64,000 nt of DNA, from contig DHDP01000013.1 of assembly GCA_002399405.1 (NCBI GenBank), forward strand, positions 109,329 to 173,328, written 5' to 3'. The notes under the pieces are model-generated. The model did not search any database. It was not told the origin of the DNA and saw only the letters and a list, made by a program, of their open reading frames with translations. The stretch comes from Treponema sp. UBA4873. Lineage in GTDB: Bacteria > Spirochaetota > Spirochaetia > Treponematales > Treponemataceae. Positions 8,487-18,628 of this stretch are shown here, piece by piece (within the stretch, counting starts at the first letter, position 1; each line of letters opens with the position of its first letter). The position numbers and the translations under genes were made by a program.

Positions 8487-10511
8487 ATGAAGGAAATCAG
8501 AGTTTTTTTTTCTTTATCCTGCTTCATACTCTTTTCCGCTCTGCTGAACGCCGGTGAGCCGTTGCTGCAGCCGGGGGTGAAACTCCGCGGGCTTTCGTTG
8601 TGTAAAAATACTGAAAATTTTCTTTTTTCAAGCGGATTTACGCCGCAAAAATCGGATCTGATAAAATCGGGAACGAATGAATTTCCGTATAACATTGAAG
8701 TTGCACTTCCTGCCGCTGCGGAAAAATCGGCGGAACTGTCCGGCAACAGACGGACGCTGATTCTCGCTTTTACGATGGAAGACGCGCTCCGGTTCAGGAA
8801 TTACGTAAGCGTTATCCTGAGCAGTCTGAAAAAAATGCAGCGGGATTACGACCTTGTTCTGCTTTTTTCCTACGGCGACTTTCAGTCGGACAACGGCGGC
8901 GACAGGCTCTGCGGAACGGACATATTCGCCGAAAACATCGACGCACCCGACGATTGCAGCGCTGTCTCCGTAAGTTTTACGGCCGAAAAAACAGCCGTAC
9001 TGATTCCGGGCGGCGCGGGGGACACTGCCCCGAGCTGGCTCGTCAAACGGCTGTGCGATTCGTTCGCGTCTTCCGGACTGCCGTACCGTATCCGCGGAGG
9101 GAGTCTCGGCTCGCTGTACCGGCTGCGGATTCTTAAAGCCGACGAACGCGCTTCCTTTTTTCTGCAGCGGGGCATTCCGTGCGCAGGCATCTCGATTCCC
9201 GAAGAGGCCGACATAGCTTCATACGGTGCGGGCACTGCTGAATTTCTTTCCGCCTATAGTTCGGAAGGAACCGGCAGCTGGGACCGGCACTATATTGTTT
9301 TTCATGCGGGGAAAACCCTGTGGTGGACCAGCGAGCAGTTCATTGTCGTGTGTTTTATCGCTGTTTCATTCATCAGTCTGTTCATGCTGTCGGAACTTTC
9401 GTTCATACGAAACAAACGGCGAACCGAAATCAAACACGATGTATTCAGGCTCTGGTATATTCTCCCCGTCACCGTTGTTATTTCGGCCGTTTGTTTTCAG
9501 GTAAGCCAGCCGCTCACGCAGTTCCTCTATCATATTTTCAGAATTTCCATCCTTTATCAATTCATAGTCAAAGTCGTCATAACATTCGTCATCAATACGC
9601 TGCTCTATCTGTTTATTGTTAAATTTCAGGGCGTCCTTGAAGAGCGCGCGTACGCATATCTTCTTACCGTAGATTCGGTAATTAATATTTTCATATTCAG
9701 CGCAGTAGATATTTCCCTGTTTTTTCTCTTTGCGGCGGAGTACGTCATCGTATATATTTTCCGTCCGTTCAAAAAAACAAACATGCTCGTCGCCGCGTTC
9801 ATTGCAATGATGATTCCCTATGTTCCGTACATCAGGCAGATAATCAGTTATGCGGACCCGGCTTTTTTCGGTTCCGCAGTATACAGCGGCTTTCAGGGGA
9901 ATATGCTTCTTTCAATCGGGTCGCTCCCGTTTCTTTTCCAGTGGCTCCGCATAATAGCGCGCTTCACCGAGCGGTGGAATTATTATGAAACATCTGCATC
10001 AGGCAGGCGCATTCTGAGCGTGATATCATTTTCCGGAGCAACGGCGGTAATCATCGTTGTGTTTCTCGCCGGTGTCAGCCGTATTTCCGGATACTTCAAA
10101 CCGGGAAGCGAACGGAGAACGCAGAATGCCGTTCGGATAAACCGGGCAGATGACGCAGTTCTTTCCTGTTCCTCATCGGACCGTACATTTTTCGGCGATA
10201 CGACGCGGACTATTTCCGTCGATTTGGGGAAGGAGGCGGAACGCTGTATTATCTCGGTAAACGGCATGAACGGGAATTCCGTCGTCTACTCCGACAACGA
10301 GTACAAATCTGACAAAACAAAATATACTGATACATTTCCCGTTCCCGTCTGGCCGCCGGAAAAGATTACCGTTTCGTATGTCGCCGACGTCTCTGTTCCT
10401 TCAGTCGTGACTGTGACCGCATTTTACAGGGAAACTGATTCTGCCTGTACGATGCGGACATACGAAGTCACGATTCCCGCCTCGAGGAAACAGACTGTAG
10501 AAAAAACATGA
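8487..10511 (+). CDS. Multi-spanning membrane protein with secreted N-terminal peptidase-like domain
   Basis: A signal peptide (residues 1-22) is followed by an extracytoplasmic domain to about residue 270. Seven or more membrane segments lie between about 280 and 540, and a second soluble domain fills the last 130 residues. The N-terminal domain has a flow (TLILAFTMED ... RASFFLQRGIPCAGIS) that recalls M28-type peptidase folds as in GPI-transamidase Gaa1-like proteins, but I see no complete metal-binding set. The function is unknown. Its last codon region overlaps the DinB start (ATGA), so the two genes form an operon. Confidence 0.72.
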   Translation: MKEIRVFFSLSCFILFSALLNAGEPLLQPGVKLRGLSLCKNTENFLFSSGFTPQKSDLIKSGTNEFPYNIEVALPAAAEKSAELSGNRRTLILAFTMEDALRFRNYVSVILSSLKKMQRDYDLVLLFSYGDFQSDNGGDRLCGTDIFAENIDAPDDCSAVSVSFTAEKTAVLIPGGAGDTAPSWLVKRLCDSFASSGLPYRIRGGSLGSLYRLRILKADERASFFLQRGIPCAGISIPEEADIASYGAGTAEFLSAYSSEGTGSWDRHYIVFHAGKTLWWTSEQFIVVCFIAVSFISLFMLSELSFIRNKRRTEIKHDVFRLWYILPVTVVISAVCFQVSQPLTQFLYHIFRISILYQFIVKVVITFVINTLLYLFIVKFQGVLEERAYAYLLTVDSVINIFIFSAVDISLFFLFAAEYVIVYIFRPFKKTNMLVAAFIAMMIPYVPYIRQIISYADPAFFGSAVYSGFQGNMLLSIGSLPFLFQWLRIIARFTERWNYYETSASGRRILSVISFSGATAVIIVVFLAGVSRISGYFKPGSERRTQNAVRINRADDAVLSCSSSDRTFFGDTTRTISVDLGKEAERCIISVNGMNGNSVVYSDNEYKSDKTKYTDTFPVPVWPPEKITVSYVADVSVPSVVTVTAFYRETDSACTMRTYEVTIPASRKQTVEKT

Positions 10512-13500
10512 AAAACGGCACAGTACACTATTTTCTGCATGTCGATTTAGACGCCTTTTTTGCGTCGGTGGAACAGCTCGACAATCCTTCATACAGGGGA
10601 AAACCGGTTATAGTCGGAGGCCTTCCGGGAGAACGAAGGAGCGTCGTCTCGACGGCTTCGTATGAGGCGCGCAAATTCGGCGTCCACTCGGCAATGCCCA
10701 CGGCTGAGGCATACCGCCTCTGTCCGCAGGGAATATTCGTCCACTGCCGGATGCAGCGGTATCACGAGCTTTCCGCGCAAATCATGGACATATTCCGCGG
10801 ATATTCTCCCGACGTTGACCAGATGTCGGTGGACGAAGCCTTCGTCGACCTTACCGGTACGGAGGTTCTTTTCGGAGAACCGGCGGAAACCGCACGACGG
10901 CTCAAAAAAGAGGTCAGGGAAAAAACGGGGCTTACTGTTTCAGCCGGGCTTGCAGGTTCGAAATATATTGCAAAAATTGCGTCAGCGCTTTCGAAACCCG
11001 ACGGATTCTGCGAAGTAAAGGCGGGAAGCGAAGAGAAGTTCATGCTTTCGCTTCCGTTGAATAAAATCTGGGGAATCGGTCCAAAAACACTCCGGCGCAT
11101 AAACGAAGCGGGTATCTTTACAGCGCGCGATATTTATGAAAAAAGCGAAGACCTTCTATGCGTTCTGTTCGGCAGTTCCACGGGGACGTTTCTGTACAAT
11201 GCGGTACGGGGAAAGGAAGCTGAGACATTCAGCAGAGATGCGTCTTCCCGTTCGCTCAGCGCGGAAACGACGTTCTCGTACGATCTCACCGATACGTACA
11301 CGGCGGAAACCGCGCTTATGGAACTATCGCATACAGTTATGTTCCGCCTGCTCCGCGAAGGCTGTACGAGCCGCACCGTCATGGTAAAACTGCGTTACGA
11401 CGATTTTTCAACAGTCTCCGTCCGGGAAACGAGTTCCTCCGACATTACTTCCGTCGACGATTTGTACGCGCGCGTCTGCTCGCTTTTCGAACGGAAATAT
11501 GAAAAAGGACGCAGCATCCGCCTGCTCGGTGTCGGAGCTGAAAATCTTGAAGACACTGCAGCGCCGCGTCAGCAGGAACTTTTCGACTTCGGAGAAAATA
11601 AAAAGCGGGCCGTCGAAAAGGCAATCGTAAACCTTGAGAAAAAACATCCCGAGGTAAAAATACACAAGGCGCGTCTGCTCGACGCGTCGAAGCTCAAATC
11701 GATTCTGTTTTTCGCTGCGTTTCTCGCTCTTTTTTCACATCAGCAGACTCTTTCCGCTGATACGACAACGTCGGCAAGCGGAGCCGGTTCCATCGTCACC
11801 GACGAGACGAACGTTGCACCTGAAAGCACGGACCTCCCGGAATCGCTGTTCAATTATCAGATTGGCGACAATAGCGTCGAATTTCTTGCGGACGGTTACT
11901 GGGAGGCAAAGCTGCTTCAGACGACGTCGGCTTCGTTCGGGTACGGAAATCCGTTCGCGCTTTCGCTCGGTGTGCCTGTATTCAAACAAAGCGTCGACCT
12001 TTCTCTGTGGTTTATGCTCAACAAGTCGTGGTTTTTCAAGGCGTCGTTCGCGGACGAATTCAACAAAAATACTATCGCGGCGGGATATTACGGACAGGGC
12101 AACATCAGGGAGGTGCTCATCGCAAACAGAGGCATCGTCTTTCCCGCAACGTATTCAGTTTCGCTTTTCGGCAGGGGGATCGGCGGCGGAGACAATGAAG
12201 CGCCCGGCATATCAGCACGGTTCGCTGATTCCGTAAACGGCAGATGGCGTGCCGACGCGGTCGTCAGATACGACATGCTTGCAGAGCACGATGCGACCTT
12301 TTACGGAAAGAACAGCGTGTCGACAATCTCCGTATCGCTCTCCGGCTGGCTTACCGGGCAGCTGTTCGTTCTTCCCTCTTCCGACGACGTGTCGGCAGTT
12401 GCGGCCGTGTACGTAGAGTCGTCGTCGGGGACATACTCCGACGCGGACGGCCGCACGTACAAAAAGCTTTCGAGCTCCCAGTACGCGTTGCTTCCCGCCC
12501 GCAGCATGATTATTATTGCGTCCGATGCGGGAAGCGTAAAAAAAAACAACACGCTTCCTAATGTCATCATCACATTCTCTTCCTCCGCAATTGCGAATAT
12601 CAAAAGCGAACTCGGCTCGTACGGTACGGCTGATTCGCCTGGCGGCAGTTTTCTCGGCGCCGTTCAGACATGGTTTGCAGACAGTCCGAACGCGCCCGAT
12701 TTGAAGGACTTCGCGTATTCGGACGACGGGACAAATTATTACGGCCTTTTTACGACAATCGGCGGCAGCACAGGTCTGCTGATTCAGTCTCCCGCAGGAT
12801 TCTCGCCGTTTGCGTGCGCGTACCGATATGACTGCGGAATAACGACGGCTTCGGATGCCGCAGTCGTATCTTCGTCGACGGAAAAATCATCTTCGGAATA
12901 TTCCGCCGTCATTTCGGACAACGACATAACGTTCGTCTCCACCGATTTTTTTTCCGACACGCACACGTATTCCGACGTCTACGTAACTGACGAATCTTCC
13001 TCTTCAGCGCTGGAACCTTCCGTACGCTACCCGCTCGCCGTCACGTCGCCCGGCAGCTACCTCGGATACAGCGATTCAAGCGATCTGAAACTCCTCCTTC
13101 AGACGTACACTCCGGTCAGCCGGTACGACATCGGCACTGACGCAGCCGCAGGGTCGGTATCGGTATACAAAAACGGCATCCTCGATCAGGCCGCAACGTA
13201 CGACAGCGAATCGGGAACGGTAACGCCTTCCGTGTCGGTCGCCGATACAGACAAAATCTACATTACGTGGTATGAGGACACGACGTCTTACGACAACGGC
13301 GCTGTTGCGGCCGAAGCCGGGTTTTCATGGAATTTTTTCCCGGGACTCACCGGAGACGCGGCGATTTCATCGCGGTGGGCGCTTGCACTTAAAAATAAAT
13401 TTGCGGACGACTCCGAATCGAAAACGGGATTCGTTTCGCTCGCGGCCGGACTCTCCTACAACAAAAACGGTCTCTCCGCGACAAACGCGTCGATCGTCTC

Positions 13501-16500
13501 TCTTGAAACGGAAAACGTCACCGGCTGCTACCGCGTACTCGGCATGGACGACGAGAGTTCGGAGACGTACTACCTCGGCGAAAGCGACGGCATCGTTCTT
13601 CCGTCTGACTTTGAGCCGATTCTGAACAAACGCCCGGACAGCACCGACACGGCGCTGCCCAAAACGCTCGACGCGGACGAAAACTGTACGTCGGGAACGG
13701 CCGGCGGTACGTCAGTCACCGGAATTTCGGGATATGCGGTGCCGGTCGAAGCGTCGTTCGACAGCGGGAGTTCCGCCGACAGCTGGGCGGCCGCGTCGAT
13801 AAGCATAAGCGGCGGTTCGCTTCTATCCTCGGGGACGCAGTTCACTTTCGCGCTGAAAGCGGCGGACACGTCGGTTACCGGGTACGACGTGTATCTGCAG
13901 CTCGGCGTATACGCGGACGACGATCTCTCTGATGAGGTCCGCAACAAAGTACCGACGTGGAAAATATCCGCAACATCATCCGCTGACACAGGTACGGACG
14001 TGCAGAAAGCTTTCTATCCCGACGGAACAGGAGCGGACAGCAACGGGTGGCAGAAGGTTACCGTTCTTCTCACCGATTACGACCGCGCCCGGTTCAGCGA
14101 ATATCACGACATGCGTCTCATAATCGTCAAGTCCGAAAATTACTCCTCATCGGACGACGCATCACCGTGCATCTATTCCGGTCCGTATGAAACTGACGTG
14201 CAGAACATATTTACATCGCAGGACAGCGCGCTCTCAGTGACGACAAAACAGACTGCTGATACGACGGTGCCCGACAAATCCCGTTTCAACAGCAGCACAA
14301 ATTACGCCGCGCTTGTAACATGGAAAAACACTGCGGAAACGGCGCCTTCGGACGACAGTGAACTTGTTATTGCCGCCGCACGCTATTTCACCGAAGTCGA
14401 TATAGCGCCGTATGAAACAGTCAACATGTATTTCAGTTATTACGGGGAAAGTTCATATACCGGTTCCACAACAGATACGGACGAAGCTGCGTTCACGTTC
14501 ATCCTTGATTCGGAGGCGGAGTCGATCGACGATTCCGGCTCGACTGCTGTGCGGGTTGCGGTAAAGCAGTCGGAATTTGCAAACCTAGTGAACACGTCTT
14601 CACGCGCATGGCATCTGCTGTCGGTGAATTTAATCGACAGAACAGTCTCTGTCGACGGTGCGGCGCTTTCTTCCGGAAACTATACGCTGCAGGTGAACAC
14701 GTCCGTAGTGCCGTCGCGGATGAAACTGCTCGTCGACACGGCGGTGGACGGTACTGTATATCAATCAGGCGAACTGGCCGTCGACGAACTCTACTGCGAC
14801 GGCCTTACGCCGCACGTATTGCTCGGAAACATAACGAAAGTCTCCTACAAAAAAGACGGTGCCGTTCTTCAGGCAGGTTCGTTCCCGCTGATTGAGAACG
14901 TATCGCTTTCGTCCACCGCGACGGAATCGGCGACGTTCGGAACAAAAACGGCGGCAAACAACGCGCAGACTGTAACAGCCTCTTCCGCAGCTTCTGCGAC
15001 GGCGGCGACAATCGCGCTCTCGGGCGACGCTGCGTTCTCGAGTGCGGAAACGGGCGCCGTCTCAACAGCCGGCTACAGCGCAGCAACGACGCGCCCGCTG
15101 CTCGGTATTTTTTCGTTTTCGGGCGCCTACCGCTTCGACCATTCCGGTTCGTCGCTGGAACACTCCGATAAAGCGTCCGTTAATTTTTCCCCGCTGTACG
15201 TCCCGCTCATGCTGAGCGCATACGCTACATCCTCAAGCAGTCTCTGGTCGCTCAATCAGAAATCGGGCGCAGCGGCGGAACTGGCGTTCGCCGGCAGAAA
15301 CTGGGGCTCAACGCTCAGCGGAACGGCTGTAGTCGTACAGAAAATTCTTCCCTCGACAACGGGCGCGCCTTCGTCCGACACCGACAGCTTCCTCGGAGGA
15401 TGGACGGACAGCGCCGCACTCGCATATTCCGCAGGAAGCGTCGCCGCGTCCCTGCGTACAAACGACAACACCCTGAAACTCAGCACGCAGCTGCCGTTCA
15501 TGTCGCTTGCGCCGCAGTTCATATTCGAAACTGCCGGAAAATACACGTCCTCGTCGTCCGTTCTCTACACAGATTCAACATCGTTCACGACGCGCATACC
15601 GTTTAAAATCAGCAGCCAGAACGTTGCGCTTGAATGGCTCAAAAAAGGAGGCGGAGTCTCGATATACAGTCAGGGGGGAAATTACATCTCCGATTACCGG
15701 ACGCTCTCCGCGTCCCGTGATTCCCGCTCCTGGTACTTTTCCTCATGGCCGTTCTACGACATGTTCAGCACTGATTTGTCGGAAGCAGTTCTTGCTGACA
15801 CTTCAATGACGACAACATCGTCCGATTCGCTGTTCTATTCGACATGTTATTCCGCGTCGTGGTCAAGACCGCTCTCCGCGTCTGTTTCGGACTTTTACAT
15901 ACCGTCGTCGGCGTCGTTCGCCGTAGAGCGGGATATCAGAACGTCCGCAAAAATCAGCGACACATATCAGCTCAAAACGACGATCGTCACAAATGCGTTC
16001 AACATATTCGGTTCCGAAAGCAGGTCCGGGTTGTTCGCATGGTATAAACAGGATGAATACAACACGTCTCTGGCCGGAGCGGTGAAGATTCCGAAAGACG
16101 ATGCGTCCGCCGCGACATTCCAGCTGTCGGCGTACACGCAGGAAAATTTCTATATCAGCGATTCCGACATTCTCAAGACGGGATTCGAAGTAAGTTTCGA
16201 AACAGACGGGGACTGGAGTACGGAGGGAACTGTCGTCTGGAAGCGCGCAGGCAGATCAAGTCCGATTCCTCAATTAATAAAATTTTTCCGGAAATCGTAC
16301 GATCCGTCAGCCGCCAGGCTCACGCGTACGAGCAGCATCGACACTACGCTCTCGTCGACGGACAGCGTTTTTAAGCAGGTGTATATTCTCGTAAACTCGC
16401 TCGACGCGGAACTTAATAAATATTTTTCTCTTTCGTGCGGAGCAACAGGTACGTATACGTGCACCGAAGACACGTCGATGCTTCTGTCGCTTACGCTTCA

Positions 16501-16525
16501 GCTCGGCGGCAAAGTCCAGTTCTGA
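10508..16525 (+). CDS. dinB: DNA polymerase IV fused in frame to a giant exported outer-membrane-type protein
   Basis: Residues 1-393 are a complete Y-family polymerase: LHVDLDAFFASVEQ at 10-23, SVDEAFVDLT near 107-116, helix-hairpin-helix GIGPKTL, little finger, and the usual ending near HKARLL. With no stop, residues 395-417 (KLKSILFFAAFLALFS... LSA) form a Sec signal peptide with a likely cut before D418. About 1,588 residues follow, rich in Ser, Thr, Ala and alternating beta strands, ending in phenylalanine (LQLGGKVQF) as in outer-membrane barrels. I find no ATG, GTG or TTG in any frame from about 11641 to 11760; the nearest in-frame start upstream is TTG 11462, inside the polymerase. AAG at 11690 is one base from ATG. 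The polymerase call is sure; whether one polypeptide is made is open. Confidence 0.85.
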   Translation: MKNGTVHYFLHVDLDAFFASVEQLDNPSYRGKPVIVGGLPGERRSVVSTASYEARKFGVHSAMPTAEAYRLCPQGIFVHCRMQRYHELSAQIMDIFRGYSPDVDQMSVDEAFVDLTGTEVLFGEPAETARRLKKEVREKTGLTVSAGLAGSKYIAKIASALSKPDGFCEVKAGSEEKFMLSLPLNKIWGIGPKTLRRINEAGIFTARDIYEKSEDLLCVLFGSSTGTFLYNAVRGKEAETFSRDASSRSLSAETTFSYDLTDTYTAETALMELSHTVMFRLLREGCTSRTVMVKLRYDDFSTVSVRETSSSDITSVDDLYARVCSLFERKYEKGRSIRLLGVGAENLEDTAAPRQQELFDFGENKKRAVEKAIVNLEKKHPEVKIHKARLLDASKLKSILFFAAFLALFSHQQTLSADTTTSASGAGSIVTDETNVAPESTDLPESLFNYQIGDNSVEFLADGYWEAKLLQTTSASFGYGNPFALSLGVPVFKQSVDLSLWFMLNKSWFFKASFADEFNKNTIAAGYYGQGNIREVLIANRGIVFPATYSVSLFGRGIGGGDNEAPGISARFADSVNGRWRADAVVRYDMLAEHDATFYGKNSVSTISVSLSGWLTGQLFVLPSSDDVSAVAAVYVESSSGTYSDADGRTYKKLSSSQYALLPARSMIIIASDAGSVKKNNTLPNVIITFSSSAIANIKSELGSYGTADSPGGSFLGAVQTWFADSPNAPDLKDFAYSDDGTNYYGLFTTIGGSTGLLIQSPAGFSPFACAYRYDCGITTASDAAVVSSSTEKSSSEYSAVISDNDITFVSTDFFSDTHTYSDVYVTDESSSSALEPSVRYPLAVTSPGSYLGYSDSSDLKLLLQTYTPVSRYDIGTDAAAGSVSVYKNGILDQAATYDSESGTVTPSVSVADTDKIYITWYEDTTSYDNGAVAAEAGFSWNFFPGLTGDAAISSRWALALKNKFADDSESKTGFVSLAAGLSYNKNGLSATNASIVSLETENVTGCYRVLGMDDESSETYYLGESDGIVLPSDFEPILNKRPDSTDTALPKTLDADENCTSGTAGGTSVTGISGYAVPVEASFDSGSSADSWAAASISISGGSLLSSGTQFTFALKAADTSVTGYDVYLQLGVYADDDLSDEVRNKVPTWKISATSSADTGTDVQKAFYPDGTGADSNGWQKVTVLLTDYDRARFSEYHDMRLIIVKSENYSSSDDASPCIYSGPYETDVQNIFTSQDSALSVTTKQTADTTVPDKSRFNSSTNYAALVTWKNTAETAPSDDSELVIAAARYFTEVDIAPYETVNMYFSYYGESSYTGSTTDTDEAAFTFILDSEAESIDDSGSTAVRVAVKQSEFANLVNTSSRAWHLLSVNLIDRTVSVDGAALSSGNYTLQVNTSVVPSRMKLLVDTAVDGTVYQSGELAVDELYCDGLTPHVLLGNITKVSYKKDGAVLQAGSFPLIENVSLSSTATESATFGTKTAANNAQTVTASSAASATAATIALSGDAAFSSAETGAVSTAGYSAATTRPLLGIFSFSGAYRFDHSGSSLEHSDKASVNFSPLYVPLMLSAYATSSSSLWSLNQKSGAAAELAFAGRNWGSTLSGTAVVVQKILPSTTGAPSSDTDSFLGGWTDSAALAYSAGSVAASLRTNDNTLKLSTQLPFMSLAPQFIFETAGKYTSSSSVLYTDSTSFTTRIPFKISSQNVALEWLKKGGGVSIYSQGGNYISDYRTLSASRDSRSWYFSSWPFYDMFSTDLSEAVLADTSMTTTSSDSLFYSTCYSASWSRPLSASVSDFYIPSSASFAVERDIRTSAKISDTYQLKTTIVTNAFNIFGSESRSGLFAWYKQDEYNTSLAGAVKIPKDDASAATFQLSAYTQENFYISDSDILKTGFEVSFETDGDWSTEGTVVWKRAGRSSPIPQLIKFFRKSYDPSAARLTRTSSIDTTLSSTDSVFKQVYILVNSLDAELNKYFSLSCGATGTYTCTEDTSMLLSLTLQLGGKVQF

Positions 16526-16540
16526 AGAAACTCTGCCGGC

Positions 16541-18628
16541 TCACTGCAGCGGCGCAAAATATCCTGTCTCGTCCCGTCCGCTTCTGTTCATAAGATAAAT
16601 CTCCGCCTCGACAGGCAGATACGCTTCGCCAAGATTCGTCTGAAGCGATGATACGTACGAAAGCTGGTACAGCCCTGACGGCAGGTTCTTCAAGTCGCGG
16701 ATAACGGCGGAAAGACCTTCAGGTCTGAATACGTAATACTGCTTTCCTTCCGTATTTCTGCACAGATAGTCTATCTCCTCATCGCCCGCCCCCTGCGTAA
16801 GCTGTGCGACGGACAGAGCGATCGAATTATTGTTAAGATACGCGGTCAATTCCGCGAGGCCGTACCGGGTGAACGCGTTCTGCGTCACTTTTCCCGCCGT
16901 AATAAAAATGATTGCCCGCTTTTTTTCCGCATTGATGAGATCGTTCGCCGCAAGACGCACTGCGAGGTCTATCGGCACAGTATCCGATACGGCTGTCTTT
17001 ATCGAACGGTAGCTGAACTGCTCGGCTGCGCGCGGGCTGCCTTTGTATTCGGTCACCGGAACGGCGCCCGCCGCGACAATGCGCAGCGTGCCTGTTCCGT
17101 TCATGTCGGATGCAAGTTCGCGCACGACCGATTCCATCTGCGAGCTGTACGCCGCGCTCTCCGTCGAACGGTCGATAACGAGCGTGACGTCTTCCACCGT
17201 GTTGTTCGAAGATACGCCGAGCAGCTTCTGCTGCGCCGCAGGACGTTTATCCTCTGTTATATAGAAATTCTCCTCGCGCAGACCGACGACCGGCTGACGG
17301 TGTCTGTTTTCGACGCGCAGTTCAATCGTGACGGCGGGAAATGAATCGGCGTTCACCCGTTCAATCTGGACGAACAGACCGCCTATAAGCTCCTGCAGTT
17401 TTGCCATGACGTACACTTCGTTCGTCCTCATGTCGGTGACAAGCACGTTGCCGTTCACGTCCGGTACGGCGCTTGTGAGACGGGACGGCGCGTTTCCCGA
17501 ACGCGCGCATTCGTTCGTCGCACCCGTATCGGAATCGACGGAAATCACTTTGTTGGAGTCGCAGACAACAAGATAACTGCCCCACACTTTCATCGACTCG
17601 GGGTGAACGAACGTCTTGTCCTGTACAAGCTGCCGCTCGTAATTTCCCGCAAGATCGAACTGATACACTGCGCCCGTCACGCAGTCCGCGACATACACGC
17701 TGCCGCCTATAACGGCAATTCCTGTCGGCCCCTTGAATCCGTCGAAGCCGCCCTGTTTTTTTCCGAACGAGAACAATCCGTTGCCGTCGCCGTCGAATAC
17801 GTCGACGCGGCTGTTTCCGTAATCGGTCACGTAAACGTTTCCGTTGCCGTCCTCGGCAAGGTACTGCGGTCCGATGCATTGTCCGAGTCCCCTTCCCTTC
17901 GCGCCTATATATTTAATAAAACTGCCGTTCGGTTTTAATAATGAAAGCCGGTCGCCTGCACTCTCGCTTACGAGGAGATTGCCGTTCTGCAGACGTATGA
18001 CGTCGAGCGGACGGTCAAATCCGTTGACAGGTCCTTCCGCACGGCTTATGACAGTTCCATTAACATTTATTTTGAGCAGCTCGTTCGTTCCGTATGCGGC
18101 GACCCACACGCTTCCGTCGCTGTTCGGCAGCACCGATACGGGCTCGCTGAAAATAAGCGTGCCGCCCCGGACTCCGGGAAAGCTTCCGGACTCGGTGTAC
18201 CTCATCGAATTTTCATATGACGAGCCCGTGATGCGGCGTTCCTGCACTATCTCGATTCTGTTCTGCATGAGCAGCCCGCCGTATCCGCCGTCGTACGCCT
18301 TCTGCCATGCGGAAAGAGCTTCTCCCTCCATGCCGCTGCGGTAATACGCTTTTCCGAGCCAGTCAAGAATAAGATTGTCGCTGCTTTTGTACGAGAGCGA
18401 TTTTTCAAGCTGCATTACCGCTTCGTTGAAAGCGCCGCGGTAATACGCCTGCACGCCCCTGCGGAATTCCTGCGAAGCAAGACCTTCGTCGGCTGTGCGG
18501 ATTCTGTTCTTCGAGGCAAGGCCAGCCGTATTGTCCTGTGCGGACAGAATAACGGCGGCGGAAATAAAGACAGCCGCCGTCATCGCGCTGATATTCCGTA
18601 TTGCAGAAGCTATCCCCGTCTTTTTCAT
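16541..18628 (-). CDS. Periplasmic TPR-NHL beta-propeller-VWA protein
   Basis: A signal peptide (about residues 1-30, ending LSAQ) is followed by a tetratricopeptide pair (about 50-120). Six-bladed NHL-type propeller repeats fill about 150-410, with the recurring pattern GNVYVTDYGNSRV, and a von Willebrand A-like domain covers about 470-670. The metal-binding motif of the VWA part is DRSTES rather than canonical DxSxS, so metal binding is doubtful. The make-up suits a protein-protein scaffold in the periplasm; NHL proteins of this kind occur in treponemes. It overlaps the upstream TPR gene by 4 bp (ATGA), so the two probably work together. Confidence 0.85.
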   Translation of the reverse strand: MKKTGIASAIRNISAMTAAVFISAAVILSAQDNTAGLASKNRIRTADEGLASQEFRRGVQAYYRGAFNEAVMQLEKSLSYKSSDNLILDWLGKAYYRSGMEGEALSAWQKAYDGGYGGLLMQNRIEIVQERRITGSSYENSMRYTESGSFPGVRGGTLIFSEPVSVLPNSDGSVWVAAYGTNELLKINVNGTVISRAEGPVNGFDRPLDVIRLQNGNLLVSESAGDRLSLLKPNGSFIKYIGAKGRGLGQCIGPQYLAEDGNGNVYVTDYGNSRVDVFDGDGNGLFSFGKKQGGFDGFKGPTGIAVIGGSVYVADCVTGAVYQFDLAGNYERQLVQDKTFVHPESMKVWGSYLVVCDSNKVISVDSDTGATNECARSGNAPSRLTSAVPDVNGNVLVTDMRTNEVYVMAKLQELIGGLFVQIERVNADSFPAVTIELRVENRHRQPVVGLREENFYITEDKRPAAQQKLLGVSSNNTVEDVTLVIDRSTESAAYSSQMESVVRELASDMNGTGTLRIVAAGAVPVTEYKGSPRAAEQFSYRSIKTAVSDTVPIDLAVRLAANDLINAEKKRAIIFITAGKVTQNAFTRYGLAELTAYLNNNSIALSVAQLTQGAGDEEIDYLCRNTEGKQYYVFRPEGLSAVIRDLKNLPSGLYQLSYVSSLQTNLGEAYLPVEAEIYLMNRSGRDETGYFAPLQ

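Noticed and set aside
11651..11662. ATA at 11660 after GAGG as a start for the exported part of the DinB fusion
   Set aside because: ATA starts are extremely rare, and the frame would add a charged stretch before the signal peptide. Not enough support to split the gene.
14940..15070. Ala/Ser/Thr-rich stretch as a DNA repeat or CRISPR-like array
   Set aside because: It is low-complexity coding sequence without regular unit length; no CRISPR array is present in the window.
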